64,000 bases of DNA from Qipengyuania_B thermophila (GCF_004153605.1 NZ_SDSI01000001.1:682001-746000); one strand, 5' to 3'. Shown: positions 52,270-61,901, counted from the first letter of the stretch. The notes: generated by a model from the sequence alone, not told the origin. Translations and numbers: made by a program.

Positions 52270-54924
52270 ATGGACCTTGCCCGCAACCCGTCCGAGCCCG
52301 ACGGGAACCCGCATCTGGCGGACGCCGCGCCGGAACCCGCGCGGCCGCAGATCTTCCGGCGCGAGGACTACCGGCCGTTCGGCTGGCTCGTGCCGCGCAC
52401 GCAGCTGCACTTCGACCTGTCCCTCGATGGCACCCGGGTGAGATCGCAGCTCACCCTCGAGCGGAACCCCGACGCCGCCGCAGAGCCCGGCATCCTGCTG
52501 AACGGCGACGGCCTGACGCCGCTGGCGGTGAGCGTCGACGGGGTGCCGTGCCGCGACTGGCGGATGGAGGGCGACGACCTGCGCATCCCGCTTGTGGGCG
52601 ATGCCCACGAGGTCACGATCGACACGCGGCTCGATCCCTCCGCCAACACCCAGCTGATGGGGCTGTATGCGAGCAACGGCATGCTGTGCACCCAGTGCGA
52701 GGCGGAAGGGTTCCGGCGGATCACCTTCTTTCCCGACCGTCCGGATGTGCTGTCGACCTACACCGTGCGTCTGGAGGCGTCCCGTGGCGAGTTCCCGGTC
52801 CTGCTGGCCAACGGCAATCCGGTGGAGAAGGGCACGCTCGACGGCGGGCGCCACTACGCCGTGTGGCACGATCCTTGGCCCAAGCCCTCTTACCTGTTCG
52901 CCGTCGTGGCCGGCGATCTCGTGGCGCGGCGCGACCGGTTCACCACCATGTCCGGCCGTGAGGTGGACCTCGCCATCTGGGTTCGCGCGCCCGATCTGGC
53001 GCGCACCGCGCACGCGATGGACTCGCTCAAGCGGGCGATGCGCTGGGACGAGGAGGTGTTCGGGCGTGAATACGACCTCGACCAGTTCAACATCGTGGCC
53101 GTCAGCGATTTCAACATGGGCGCCATGGAGAACAAGGGGCTGAACATCTTCAACACGAAGTATGTCCTGGCCGATGCGGAGACCGCGACCGACAGCGACT
53201 TCGACGCGATCGAGGCGGTCATCGCCCACGAGTACTTCCACAACTGGTCCGGCAATCGCGTCACCTGCCGCGACTGGTTCCAGCTCAGCCTCAAGGAAGG
53301 CTTCACCGTGCTGCGCGACCAGTTGTTCAGCGCCGACATGGGCTCGGCCGCGGTGAAGCGGATCGAGGAGGTCCGCGTCCTGCGTTCGGTGCAGTTTCCC
53401 GAGGACTCCGGCCCGCTCGCCCATCCGATCCGGCCGGACACCTACCGCGAGATCAGCAACTTCTACACCGCGACCGTCTACAACAAGGGCGCGGAGGTGA
53501 TCCGCATGGTCCGCACCATGATCGGACCGGATGCGTTCCGGCGCGGCTGCGACCTGTATTTCGATCGCCACGACGGCGAGGCGGCGACCTGCGAGGATTT
53601 CGTCCGGGCCATGGAGGACGCCTCCGGCGCCGACCTCTCCCGCTTCCGCCTCTGGTACGCGCAGGCCGGCACTCCGCGGGTGACGATTTCCTGCCGGCGG
53701 ACCGGCGGGACGCTGGCGGTCACGGTCGCGCAAACGGTGCCGCCCACTCCCGGCCAGCCGGTGAAGCAGCCGATGGTGGTGCCGCTCAGGGTGGCGGTGT
53801 TCTCGCGCGAATCGGGACGGCGCGGCGCCGAAGAGCTGCTCGTCACTGACCGGGCGGAAGCGACGTTCACCCTGCCGCCCCCAGAGGGAGACGCGGTGCT
53901 GTCGGTCAACCGCGGCTTCACGGCGCCCGTCATCGTCCAGCGCGCGGTTGCGCAAGAGGATCTGCTGTTCCTCGCCCGTCACGACGACGATCCGTTCGCG
54001 CGAAGCGAGGCGGTGCAGGAGCTGGTCGTCGGTCATCTGGTGGGGGTTGTCGAAGGACGGCTCGACACGCGGAGCGCGGCGGCGGGACGCGACGCGATCG
54101 CGCAGCTGTTCGGCGCCATCCTCTCCGACGCGCGGATCGACGACCTGATGCGCGCGGAGCTGCTCACCCTGCCCGGCGAAACCTATCTCAGCGAACAGGT
54201 GGAACGGGCTGACCCGCAGCGGATCTTCGACGCGCGCGAGGCGCTGAAGGCGCATCTCGGAACGGTGTTGTGGACAGCCATGGCCGGCACCCATGCGCGC
54301 TGTGCGGCCGCGGCAGACGGGTTCGATGCACCCGCGAAGGGCGGGCGGCGGCTGAGGTCGCTGTTGCTCACCTTCGCGGCGGCGGCGCGACCCGGCGAGG
54401 GAGCGGATCTGGCTTGGGCGCAGTACCAGGCCGCCACCACCATGACCGACCGTCAGGGTGCGCTGATGGTGCTTGCCGGACTGCGGCATCCGACGCGCAC
54501 GCACGCCCTGCTGGATTTCTACACCCGGTTCCGTGACAATCCGCTGGTGATCGACAAGTGGTTCGCCATCCAGGCGATGTCGCTGCATCCGGAGGTGACG
54601 CACCATGTCGAGGCGCTGGCGGCGCACCCGGCGTTTTCGCTTGCCAATCCCAATCGCGTGCGGGCGCTGTTCATGTCCTTCACCACGACGGCCGCCGGCT
54701 TCCACGCAGCCGACGGCAGCGGGTACCGTCTGATCGCCGATCTCGTCCGGCGGCTCGACCCCGTCAACCCGCAGACCGCGGCGCGGTTCGTGCCGCAACT
54801 GGGGCGGTGGCGCCGCTTCGAGCCGGGACGGGCCGCGCTGATGCGGGCCGAGCTGGAGCGGATCGTCCGGACGCCGGGCCTGTCACGCGACACGGCGGAG
54901 CAGGTCGACCGTGCGCTCGACTGA
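52270..54924 (+). CDS. pepN: Aminopeptidase N
   Basis: Zinc M1 aminopeptidase, 884 residues, bacterial PepN type. Substrate motif GAMEN lies in FNMGAMENKGLN; the zinc site is His320-Glu321-x2-His324 with Glu343 (HEYFHNWSGNRV then LSLKEGF). The C-terminal alpha-solenoid (about 560-884) completes the four-domain form. ATG 52270 is used. It ends inside the start of pgeF (14-base overlap). Cytoplasmic peptide turnover. Confidence 0.96.
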   Translation: MDLARNPSEPDGNPHLADAAPEPARPQIFRREDYRPFGWLVPRTQLHFDLSLDGTRVRSQLTLERNPDAAAEPGILLNGDGLTPLAVSVDGVPCRDWRMEGDDLRIPLVGDAHEVTIDTRLDPSANTQLMGLYASNGMLCTQCEAEGFRRITFFPDRPDVLSTYTVRLEASRGEFPVLLANGNPVEKGTLDGGRHYAVWHDPWPKPSYLFAVVAGDLVARRDRFTTMSGREVDLAIWVRAPDLARTAHAMDSLKRAMRWDEEVFGREYDLDQFNIVAVSDFNMGAMENKGLNIFNTKYVLADAETATDSDFDAIEAVIAHEYFHNWSGNRVTCRDWFQLSLKEGFTVLRDQLFSADMGSAAVKRIEEVRVLRSVQFPEDSGPLAHPIRPDTYREISNFYTATVYNKGAEVIRMVRTMIGPDAFRRGCDLYFDRHDGEAATCEDFVRAMEDASGADLSRFRLWYAQAGTPRVTISCRRTGGTLAVTVAQTVPPTPGQPVKQPMVVPLRVAVFSRESGRRGAEELLVTDRAEATFTLPPPEGDAVLSVNRGFTAPVIVQRAVAQEDLLFLARHDDDPFARSEAVQELVVGHLVGVVEGRLDTRSAAAGRDAIAQLFGAILSDARIDDLMRAELLTLPGETYLSEQVERADPQRIFDAREALKAHLGTVLWTAMAGTHARCAAAADGFDAPAKGGRRLRSLLLTFAAAARPGEGADLAWAQYQAATTMTDRQGALMVLAGLRHPTRTHALLDFYTRFRDNPLVIDKWFAIQAMSLHPEVTHHVEALAAHPAFSLANPNRVRALFMSFTTTAAGFHAADGSGYRLIADLVRRLDPVNPQTAARFVPQLGRWRRFEPGRAALMRAELERIVRTPGLSRDTAEQVDRALD

Positions 54925-55651
54925 CGGGCCAGAGCGGATCGAGGCCGAGGCGCTTCGTCCCGCGCTTCACGGCTTCTTCGGGCGGTCCCCCGCCTGGCGC
55001 GAGGAGGACGGAGTCGAGCAGGCCGCCGCGCAGGAGCGGAGCGCGGCTGCGGTGCTCGTGCCGGGTCGTCCCCTGATCCGGCTGCGGCAGGTGCATTCGG
55101 CCACCTGTCTCGTCGTGGACGGCGACGGGAGCGCCGTGGCGGGACGCTGCGGCGACGCTCTCGTCACGCGGTCGACCGGCGTCGTGCTGGGCATCGTGAC
55201 GGCCGACTGCGCGCCCGTGCTGCTGGCGGATCCGGCGGCCGGAGTGGTGGGCGCAGCCCATGCCGGCTGGCGCGGGGCGGTGGCCGGGGTGCTGGAAAAC
55301 ACGGTTGCGGCCATGGTGCGGCTGGGGGCCAGCCGAGAGAACGTCCGCGCCGTCGCCGGTCCGGCGATCGCCGCGCAAAGCTACGAAGTCGACGAGCCGT
55401 TCCGTGCGCACTTCGCGGCCGACGATGCGCGCTTCTTCGCTGCGGGGCGCCCCGGCCACTTCCGGTTTGATCTGCCCGCCTTCGTCATCGAGCGGCTGCG
55501 CCGCGCCGGTGTCGGTCATGCCGAGGCGCTGGCGCTCGACACGTTCGCCCTGCCGCAGCGTTTCCACTCCTATCGCCGCGACCGGCAGAGCGGCGCGGCC
55601 GGCACGGGGCGGCAGCTCAGCGCGATTGCGCTTCCCGCTCCCCGGCACTGA
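54911..55651 (+). CDS. pgeF: PgeF/YfiH family (peptidoglycan editing factor / purine nucleoside phosphorylase-like)
   Basis: A 246-residue member of the YfiH/LACC1 family, earlier called polyphenol oxidase. Zinc or copper ligands are visible: His in LRQVHSATC, Cys in TADCAPVLL and His in GAAHAGWRGAVAGV. Bacterial members edit cytoplasmic peptidoglycan precursors and can cleave purine nucleosides. GTG start inside the end of pepN. Confidence 0.9.
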   Translation: MRSTDGPERIEAEALRPALHGFFGRSPAWREEDGVEQAAAQERSAAAVLVPGRPLIRLRQVHSATCLVVDGDGSAVAGRCGDALVTRSTGVVLGIVTADCAPVLLADPAAGVVGAAHAGWRGAVAGVLENTVAAMVRLGASRENVRAVAGPAIAAQSYEVDEPFRAHFAADDARFFAAGRPGHFRFDLPAFVIERLRRAGVGHAEALALDTFALPQRFHSYRRDRQSGAAGTGRQLSAIALPAPRH

Positions 55652-55890
55652 GCAACACCGCCGGACGAAAGGCGGTTGGCAAGAAGTCCGCCAACGGCTA
55701 ATGGCGCGTACCGGCCGGTTCACCGCCGGCGGTCCGCCGTTTTCCGGACGCCTTGCCCGCCGGGCTCCGAGTGTCCGGGTCGGCGGCGTTGCGCCGGGCG
55801 CCGAGGCGGCGGCGGAGCCGAAGAAGATCGAGGTCGCCGGTCCCTGCCACGGGGCATGGCAGCAGCCGAAGCAGGATGAAGCGAGCGCAT

Positions 55891-56481
55891 ATGGCGGACA
55901 CTGGGGCAGACATTCCGATCCGGCGGGTGGACGGGGCCGCCACTCCGGATGGAGACGGTGACGGGGTCCGGCGGCGCGATTTCATCAACATCGCCGCGGT
56001 CAGCGCGGCCGGCGTGGGCGGCCTTGCGGTCCTGTACCCGCTCATCAGCCAGATGGCGCCCTCGGCGGACGTGCTGGCGGAAAGCACCACCGAGGTCGAT
56101 GTCAGCGCCATCGAGGCCGGTCAGGCGATCAAGGCGATCTTCCGCAAGCAGCCCCTGTTCGTGCGCCGCCTGACGCCGCAGGAAATCGAGGAGGCGAACG
56201 CGGTGCCGGTGGGCAGCCTGCGCGACCCGGCGACGCTCGCCGACCGGACGAAGCCCGGCCATCTCGATCTGCTCGTCACCATGGGCGTGTGCACCCATCT
56301 CGGCTGCGTTCCCCTCGGCGCGGGCGAGGGCGAGAACCGCGGCGAATACGGCGGCTATTTCTGCCCCTGCCACGGATCGCACTACGACACGGCCGCGCGC
56401 ATCCGGAAAGGTCCGGCGCCCACCAATCTCGTGGTGCCGGACTACGAGTTCACGTCGGACACGACCATCGTCGTCGGCTAG
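55891..56481 (+). CDS. petA: Cytochrome bc1 Rieske iron-sulfur subunit
   Basis: A 196-residue [2Fe-2S] subunit of complex III. A twin-Arg motif (VRRRDFINIA) precedes the membrane anchor (about 35-58), so export is by Tat. Cluster ligands lie in CTHLGC and CPCHGSHYD. ATG 55891 is preferred; ATG 55876 adds five residues. The 239 bases upstream, back to pgeF, contain a GC-rich palindromic stretch but no gene I can support; the petABC promoter probably lies there. Confidence 0.95.
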   Translation: MADTGADIPIRRVDGAATPDGDGDGVRRRDFINIAAVSAAGVGGLAVLYPLISQMAPSADVLAESTTEVDVSAIEAGQAIKAIFRKQPLFVRRLTPQEIEEANAVPVGSLRDPATLADRTKPGHLDLLVTMGVCTHLGCVPLGAGEGENRGEYGGYFCPCHGSHYDTAARIRKGPAPTNLVVPDYEFTSDTTIVVG

Positions 56482-56497
56482 TTGAGAAAGACACGTC

Positions 56498-57790
56498 ATG
56501 AGCTTTCCCTGGGCCAAGGAATACCAGCCGCGCACCGGCCTCACCCGCTGGATCGACGAGAAGCTGCCCCTGCCGCGCCTCGTCTACAACGCCGTCGGAG
56601 CGGGTTACCCCGTGCCGCGCAATCTCAATTACATGTGGAATTTCGGCGTTCTGGCCGGCTTCTGCCTGGTGCTGCAGATCGTCACGGGCGTGGTGCTGGC
56701 CATGCACTACGCCGCCAACACGGAGGTCGCGTTCGCTTCGGTCGAGCACATCATGCGTGACGTGAACTGGGGCTGGCTGATGCGCTATGCCCATGCAAAC
56801 GGCGCGTCCTTCTTCTTCGTCGTGATCTACCTGCACATCTTCCGCGGCCTGTTCTACGCCTCCTACAAGGCGCCGCGCGAGATGATCTGGATCCTGGGCG
56901 TGGTCATCTTCCTGCTGATGATGGCGACCGCCTTCATGGGCTATGTGCTGCCGTGGGGACAGATGAGCTTCTGGGGCGCCAAGGTCATCACCGGCCTGTT
57001 CGGCGCGATCCCGCTGGTCGGCGAATCGATTCAGGTGTGGCTGCTGGGCGGCTTCGCGCCCGACAACGCGGCGCTGAACCGGTTCTATTCGCTGCACTTC
57101 CTGCTGCCGTTCATCATTGCCGGCACGGTCATCCTGCACATCTGGGCGCTGCACATCCCCGGCTCGTCCAATCCGACCGGCGTGGAGATCAAGAGCGAAT
57201 CCGACACCGTCCCGTTCCACCCCTACTACACGGTCAAGGACGGCTTCGGGCTGGGCGTGTTCCTGCTGGTGTTCCTGACCTTCGTGTTCTTCCTGCCCAA
57301 CGCGCTCGGGCACCCGGACAACTACATCGAGGCCAATCCGCTCTCGACGCCGGCGCACATCGTGCCGGAATGGTATTTCTGGCCGTTCTACGCCATCCTG
57401 CGCGCCTTCACGGTCGATTTCATCCTGTCGGCGCAGCTCTGGGGCGTCATCGCGATGTTCTCGGCCATCCTGCTGTGGTTCTTCCTGCCCTGGCTCGACC
57501 GCTCGCCGGTGCGTTCGGGGCACTACCGGCCGCTGTTCCGCAAGTTCTTCTGGTTCGGCCTCATCCCGGCCATGGCAGTGCTGTTCTATGCCGGCGGCGC
57601 GCCTGCGGAGGAGCCCTACGTGATGCTGAGCCAGATCGCGACCGCGTACTACTTCCTGCACTTCCTGGTGATCCTGCCGATCATCTCGGCGATGGAAACG
57701 CCGGAGCCGCTGCCCTACTCCATCACGGAAGCGGTGCTGTCGTCCGACAAGAAGCCGGTGCTGGGCGAAAACACTGCTCCCGCGACCTGA
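56498..57790 (+). CDS. petB: Cytochrome b of the bc1 complex
   Basis: A 430-residue membrane subunit that binds two b hemes and quinones. The His pairs lie in VVLAMHYAA with VVIYLHIFRG, and in YAHANGA with TVILHIWALH. The Qo-site PEWY motif is in VPEWYFWPFYAILRA. Eight membrane segments. It begins 16 bases after petA. Confidence 0.97.
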   Translation: MSFPWAKEYQPRTGLTRWIDEKLPLPRLVYNAVGAGYPVPRNLNYMWNFGVLAGFCLVLQIVTGVVLAMHYAANTEVAFASVEHIMRDVNWGWLMRYAHANGASFFFVVIYLHIFRGLFYASYKAPREMIWILGVVIFLLMMATAFMGYVLPWGQMSFWGAKVITGLFGAIPLVGESIQVWLLGGFAPDNAALNRFYSLHFLLPFIIAGTVILHIWALHIPGSSNPTGVEIKSESDTVPFHPYYTVKDGFGLGVFLLVFLTFVFFLPNALGHPDNYIEANPLSTPAHIVPEWYFWPFYAILRAFTVDFILSAQLWGVIAMFSAILLWFFLPWLDRSPVRSGHYRPLFRKFFWFGLIPAMAVLFYAGGAPAEEPYVMLSQIATAYYFLHFLVILPIISAMETPEPLPYSITEAVLSSDKKPVLGENTAPAT

Positions 57791-57820
57791 GCGCGGGAAA
57801 GATTACGGAAAGTTGACGCG

Positions 57821-58708
57821 ATGATCCGCCTGGTAAGCATCTTTGTCGGTCTCGGCTTTGCGTTCGTGGCGCTGTTCGCGCTCGGCAACGGCGTGGTCTC
57901 GGCCATCACCGAACCGGTGTCCAAGCCGCCCGAATACAAGTTCCACCTCCACCCGCGGCAGGTGAACTTCTCCTTCGAGGGGCCCTTCGCGCGCTGGGAT
58001 CTCGCCCAGCTCCAGCGCGGCTACAAGGTCTACAAGGAAGTGTGCGCGGCGTGTCACTCGCTGAACTACGTCGCCTTCCGCAATCTCGCGCAGCTCGGCT
58101 ATGACGAGGGGCAGGTCCGCGCCGAGGCGGCCAGCTGGCAGGTGCCGGGCATCGATCCGCAAACCGGCGAGGCAACCACGCGGCCCGGCCTGCCGACCGA
58201 CAATTTCCCCTCGCCCTATCCCAATGACGTCGCGGCGGCGGCGGCGAACAACAACGCCATTCCGCCCGACCTGTCGCTGATCACCAAGGCGCGGCACGAC
58301 GGGGCGGACTACGTCTATTCGCTGCTCGTCGGCTATGCCGATCCGGCGACCTTCCAGGTCGATGGACAGACCATCCAGCAGGCGGCGCCGGAGTTCACCA
58401 CCGGACCCGGACTGCACTTCAACCCGTACTTCCCCAACCTCAACATCGCCATGGCGCCGCCGCTCACCAGCAAAGGCCAGGTGACGTTCGACGACGGCAC
58501 GGAAGCCACCATCTCGCAGATGTCGCAGGACGTGGCGGCGTTCCTGATGTGGACGGCGGAGCCTTCGCTCATCCACCGCAAGCAGACCGGCTGGGCGGCG
58601 CTCGGCTTCGTGCTGTTCGCCACCGTCCTCGCCTATCTCGCCAAGCAGCAGATCTGGGCACCGGTGAAGCCGGAGAAGGCGCGCCGCCGCAGGGCCGGCA
58701 ACGCCTGA
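57821..58708 (+). CDS. petC: Cytochrome c1 of the bc1 complex
   Basis: A 295-residue heme-c subunit. It has a signal/anchor at the N-terminus, the heme site CAACHSLNYV, the axial Met region IAMAPPLTSKG and a C-terminal membrane anchor (GFVLFATVLAYLAKQQIW). Passes electrons from the Rieske protein to cytochrome c. Thirty bases after petB. Confidence 0.96.
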   Translation: MIRLVSIFVGLGFAFVALFALGNGVVSAITEPVSKPPEYKFHLHPRQVNFSFEGPFARWDLAQLQRGYKVYKEVCAACHSLNYVAFRNLAQLGYDEGQVRAEAASWQVPGIDPQTGEATTRPGLPTDNFPSPYPNDVAAAAANNNAIPPDLSLITKARHDGADYVYSLLVGYADPATFQVDGQTIQQAAPEFTTGPGLHFNPYFPNLNIAMAPPLTSKGQVTFDDGTEATISQMSQDVAAFLMWTAEPSLIHRKQTGWAALGFVLFATVLAYLAKQQIWAPVKPEKARRRRAGNA

Positions 58709-58739
58709 GCGCAGCGGGGGCGACGCGGCGGAACGCGGC

Positions 58740-59288
58740 GTGAGGGACGAGGAGCGCGCGTGTCTGAGCGACGACGCAGACCGCCTGCTCGCCCTGATCC
58801 CTGTCGTGCCGGACTTTCCGCGGCCGGGCATTGCCTTCCGCGATCTCGGCCCGCTGCTGGCGAACGCCGACGCCTTGCGCTGGTGTTCCACGATCTTGGC
58901 CGGACGGGTGCGGGAAAGCGGCGCGACCCATGTCGCCGGGATCGAGGCGCGCGGCTTCATCATCGGGGCCGCGGTGGCGCGTGACGCCGGCTGCGGCTTC
59001 GTGGCCCTGCGCAAGCCGGGCAAGCTTCCGGGCCGCCCGCTGTCGCGCGCCTATGCGCTGGAGTACGGGGCGGACCGGCTGGAGCTGGATCCGGGACTGC
59101 TGCCGCCGTCGGCGCGCGTGGCGGTCATCGACGACGTGCTCGCCACCGGCGGCACGGCCCGCGTCGCGGTCGGACTGATCGAGGAAGCGGGAGCGCACGC
59201 CGTCATGGCCGGCTTCGTCGTGGCAATCGCGGCGCTTGGCGGAGCGGACACGCTGCGCGTTCCGGTGCGGCGGCTGCTGGACGTCTGA
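58740..59288 (+). CDS. apt: Adenine phosphoribosyltransferase
   Basis: Purine salvage: adenine plus PRPP to AMP. The 182-residue protein has FPRPGIAFRDLGPLL, GIEARGFIIGAAVA, LRKPGKLPG and the PRPP loop VAVIDDVLATGGTA. GTG start 31 bases after petC; petABC-apt is a familiar sphingomonad order. Confidence 0.94.
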   Translation: MRDEERACLSDDADRLLALIPVVPDFPRPGIAFRDLGPLLANADALRWCSTILAGRVRESGATHVAGIEARGFIIGAAVARDAGCGFVALRKPGKLPGRPLSRAYALEYGADRLELDPGLLPPSARVAVIDDVLATGGTARVAVGLIEEAGAHAVMAGFVVAIAALGGADTLRVPVRRLLDV

Positions 59289-59348
59289 GCCGCGGCGACC
59301 CGATGCCGCTTGACGGACAGGCTGCTCCGGTGGCATCTGGCGATCCGC

Positions 59349-59422
59349 GCGGGTATAGCTTAGTGGTAAAGCCCTAGCCTTCCAAGCTAGTTATGCGGGT
59401 TCGATTCCCGCTACCCGCTCCA
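59349..59422 (+). tRNA. tRNA-Gly (TCC)
   Basis: 74 bases including encoded CCA. The acceptor stem GCGGGTA pairs with TACCCGC; the D-arm is GCTTAGTGGTAAAGC; the anticodon arm is CTAGC-CTTCCAA-GCTAG with anticodon TCC; the T-loop is GTTCGATTC; the discriminator is T. Reads GGA and GGG. Confidence 0.97.
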
Positions 59423-59448
59423 TCTTTTCCGCGCCGCGCAGGGGTGCG

Positions 59449-60057
59449 TCATTCCTCCAGCTCGACATCCCAGTAGAGCCAGTCGCGCCATGTCTCGTGC
59501 AGGTAGTTGGGCGGGTAGCACCGGCCGTGCTGCTGCAGCTGCCAGCTTGTGGGCCGGACCGGGGCGAGGTGCAGCATCATCCGGGCCTGTGCAGGCGTCC
59601 GACCACCCTTCTTCATGTTGCACGGAGCGCAGGCGGTGACGATGTTCTCCCATGTGGTCCGGCCACCCAGCCGGCGGGGCACGACGTGGTCAAAGGTGAG
59701 CGGCTCGGTGCGGCCGCAATACTGGCAGGCGAACCGGTCGCGCAGGAACACGTTGAAGCGCGTGAACGGCGGGAAGGCCGACGGCTTCACGAACTGCTTC
59801 AGCGCAATGACACTCGGGATCTTCATGTCGAGCGAAGGGGAGTGGACCGCGCGCTCGTAGGACGCGATGATCGACACGCGATCGAGGAACACGGCCTTGA
59901 TCGCGGTCTGCCACGGCCACACGCTGAGAGGGTAGTAGGACAGGGGCGTGAAATCCGCGTTGAGCACCAGGGTCGGACAGGCGGACGGCGAGCGCAGCGG
60001 ATCTTCGGCACTGGACCGGAAGCGGGCGGTCCGTTCGATGAGATCGGCGTGGAACAT
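59449..60057 (-). CDS. HNH endonuclease
   Basis: A 202-residue protein with a C-terminal HNH nuclease domain: the zinc Cys pair CQYCGRTEP, the His motif LTFDHVVPRRLGG, and the second Cys pair CAPCNMKKGGRTP. The N-terminal half (FTPLSYYPLSVWPWQTAIKA) is typical of a widespread alphaproteobacterial housekeeping-like HNH protein, not a mobile-element nuclease. ATG 60057 is chosen. Biological role unknown. Confidence 0.88.
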   Translation of the reverse strand: MFHADLIERTARFRSSAEDPLRSPSACPTLVLNADFTPLSYYPLSVWPWQTAIKAVFLDRVSIIASYERAVHSPSLDMKIPSVIALKQFVKPSAFPPFTRFNVFLRDRFACQYCGRTEPLTFDHVVPRRLGGRTTWENIVTACAPCNMKKGGRTPAQARMMLHLAPVRPTSWQLQQHGRCYPPNYLHETWRDWLYWDVELEE

Positions 60058-60176
60058 GCGTGCCTGTTCTCCTGCGCGTGCGATGAACGAAGCATTTGCA
60101 CCCTTTAGCGTCAACCCCGTGACGGCGGCCTCCTCCACAGTCCCGCTGCCCGCCGCGTGGTGAGGAGTGGCAAGCC

Positions 60177-61016
60177 GTGAGCGTCGTGACCCGTTTCGCG
60201 CCCAGTCCCAACGGGCCGCTGCATCTCGGCCACGCCTATTCCGCGATCGTCGCGCATGATCTGGCCGCGGCGCAAGGGGGGCGTTTCCTGCTGCGGATCG
60301 AGGACATCGACGGTCCCCGGTCGCGCCCGGAGCTTGCCGACGCGTTCCGGACCGACCTTGCATGGCTTGGCCTTGCGTGGACAGAGGTGCCGGCCCAGTC
60401 GTGCCGGCTGGCCAGCTACGCGGCTGCGGCCGCCACCCTGAAGGAGTTGGGCCTGCTCTACCCGTGCACCTGCACCCGCGTGGATGTGGAGCGGGCCGGC
60501 GCCGTGCCGGGACCGATGGGGCTGGTTTACCCCGGCACCTGCCGGAATCGCCGCCCGGCGCCTGCCGAGGGCGCGGATGTGGCCTGGCGGATCGATGTCG
60601 CCAAGGCGCTGGCGCGGACCGGGCCGCTGCACTGGACCGACGCCCATGCCGGGCTTCAGGAGGCCAGTCCGCATCTGCTCGGCGACGTTGTGCTGGTGCG
60701 CAAGGAAGCGCCGGCCAGCTACCATCTCGCCGTGGTGGTCGACGACGCGGCCGATGGCGTGACGCTGGTCACGCGCGGGCGCGACCTGTTCGCCGCGACC
60801 CATCTACATCGCCTGCTCCAGAGCCTGCTGGATCTGCCGGTTCCGCGCTGGCACCATCATCCGCTGCTCGTGGACGACACCGGTGCCAAGCTGGCCAAAA
60901 GGCGCGGCTCGCCGGCGCTGGCGGCGCGGCGCCGGAGCGGAGAGGACGGGAGAACATTGGCGGCGCGGCTGCGCCGGGGTCAATTTCCCGCTGGAATAAC
61001 GCTGGACCACCCCTAG
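60177..61016 (+). CDS. gluQ: Glutamyl-Q tRNA(Asp) synthetase
   Basis: A 279-residue truncated glutamyl-tRNA synthetase paralogue without an anticodon-binding domain; it glutamylates queuosine in tRNA-Asp. HIGH-like PNGPLHLGHAYSA, the zinc site CTCTR with the later YPGTCR, and KMSKS-like KLAKRRGSPAL are present. GTG start 119 bases from the divergent HNH gene. Confidence 0.94.
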   Translation: MSVVTRFAPSPNGPLHLGHAYSAIVAHDLAAAQGGRFLLRIEDIDGPRSRPELADAFRTDLAWLGLAWTEVPAQSCRLASYAAAAATLKELGLLYPCTCTRVDVERAGAVPGPMGLVYPGTCRNRRPAPAEGADVAWRIDVAKALARTGPLHWTDAHAGLQEASPHLLGDVVLVRKEAPASYHLAVVVDDAADGVTLVTRGRDLFAATHLHRLLQSLLDLPVPRWHHHPLLVDDTGAKLAKRRGSPALAARRRSGEDGRTLAARLRRGQFPAGITLDHP

Positions 61017-61025
61017 ATTGCGGGC

Positions 61026-61256
61026 ATGACCTATGTCCTCACTGCGGTGCTGGTGGTGCTGCTCGTCATGGTGGTGGTGTCGCTGATCCGCGGCATCGTG
61101 GCCTTCCTGAAGAGCACCAAGATCGATCTGGAAACCGGCCGGGGGGAGAACGCGACCGACATGCAGCTGCTGCAGAACCGGATGATGTTCAACCGGATCA
61201 AGTATCAGGCGCTGGCGGTGGTGGTCGTGGCCATCCTCCTTGCCGTCACGCGATAG
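61026..61256 (+). CDS. HIG1-domain twin transmembrane protein
   Basis: A 76-residue protein with two membrane segments around a short polar loop that contains the HIG1 signature (SLIRGIVAFLKSTK, then LQNRMMFNRIKYQALAV). Mitochondrial Hig1/Rcf proteins bind respiratory supercomplexes; bacterial members are thought to act similarly with cytochrome oxidases, which fits an organism that encodes bc1 nearby. Nine bases after gluQ. Confidence 0.9.
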   Translation: MTYVLTAVLVVLLVMVVVSLIRGIVAFLKSTKIDLETGRGENATDMQLLQNRMMFNRIKYQALAVVVVAILLAVTR

Positions 61257-61276
61257 GATCCTTCGCGCACAATCGC

Positions 61277-61852
61277 ATGGTCAAGCTCAACCGGATCTAC
61301 ACGCGCACGGGCGATGACGGCACGACCGGGCTGGTCGACGGCTCGCGCATCGCCAAGAGCAGCGCGCGGATCGAGGCAATCGGCGCGGTCGACGAGGCGA
61401 ACAGCGCCATTGGTCACGCGGCGGTCGTCGCCGATGGCGACATCGCCTCTGCCCTGTTCCGGATCCAGAACGACCTGTTCGATCTCGGCGCGGATCTGGC
61501 GACGCCGGCTTCGGACGAGAAGGATTTCGCGGCGGACGGCGGCGCCTTGCGCATGGTGGCGGCGCAGACCGCGTGGCTGGAGCAGGGCATCGACCGGTGC
61601 AACGCCGGCCTTGCGCCGCTCGCCTCCTTCGTGCTGCCCGGCGGGACGGAACTGGCGGCGCGGCTGCATGTCGCCCGCGCCGCGACACGCCGGGCCGAGC
61701 GGGTGGCTGTCGCCGCGGCTCTGCACGAGCGGATCAACCCTCACGCGCTGAGCTACCTCAACCGCCTGTCGGACTGGCTGTTCACCGCCGCTCGGGTGGC
61801 GAACGGACAGGGTGAAGCGGATGTGAAGTGGGTGCCCGGCGCGGGTCGCTGA
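61277..61852 (+). CDS. Cob(I)yrinic acid a,c-diamide adenosyltransferase (PduO type)
   Basis: A 191-residue ATP:corrinoid adenosyltransferase. It has RIYTRTGDDGTTGLVDGSR for ATP, RIEAIGAVDEANSAIG and the C-terminal RAATRRAERVAV with LNRLSDWLFTAARVAN. Makes adenosylcobalamin, probably from imported B12, since no cobalamin synthesis gene is here. ATG 61277 lies 20 bases after the HIG1 gene. Confidence 0.94.
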   Translation: MVKLNRIYTRTGDDGTTGLVDGSRIAKSSARIEAIGAVDEANSAIGHAAVVADGDIASALFRIQNDLFDLGADLATPASDEKDFAADGGALRMVAAQTAWLEQGIDRCNAGLAPLASFVLPGGTELAARLHVARAATRRAERVAVAAALHERINPHALSYLNRLSDWLFTAARVANGQGEADVKWVPGAGR

Positions 61853-61901
61853 GGCCACGCACACGGCTACCCGCCGCGGCAACATCACGGAAAGGGAGCG
61901 C

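Noticed and set aside
52036..54798. A 920-codon minus-strand frame opposite pepN
   Set aside because: No recognisable domain; pepN on the other strand has complete catalytic motifs.
55652..55890. A short plus-strand frame between pgeF and petA (ATG near 55702)
   Set aside because: Low-complexity Arg/Gly/Ala product, no ribosome binding site, and it runs through the petA start in another frame.
59449..60057. HNH nuclease next to tRNA-Gly as part of a mobile element
   Set aside because: No integrase, attachment repeat or composition change; the protein belongs to a widespread chromosomal alphaproteobacterial group.
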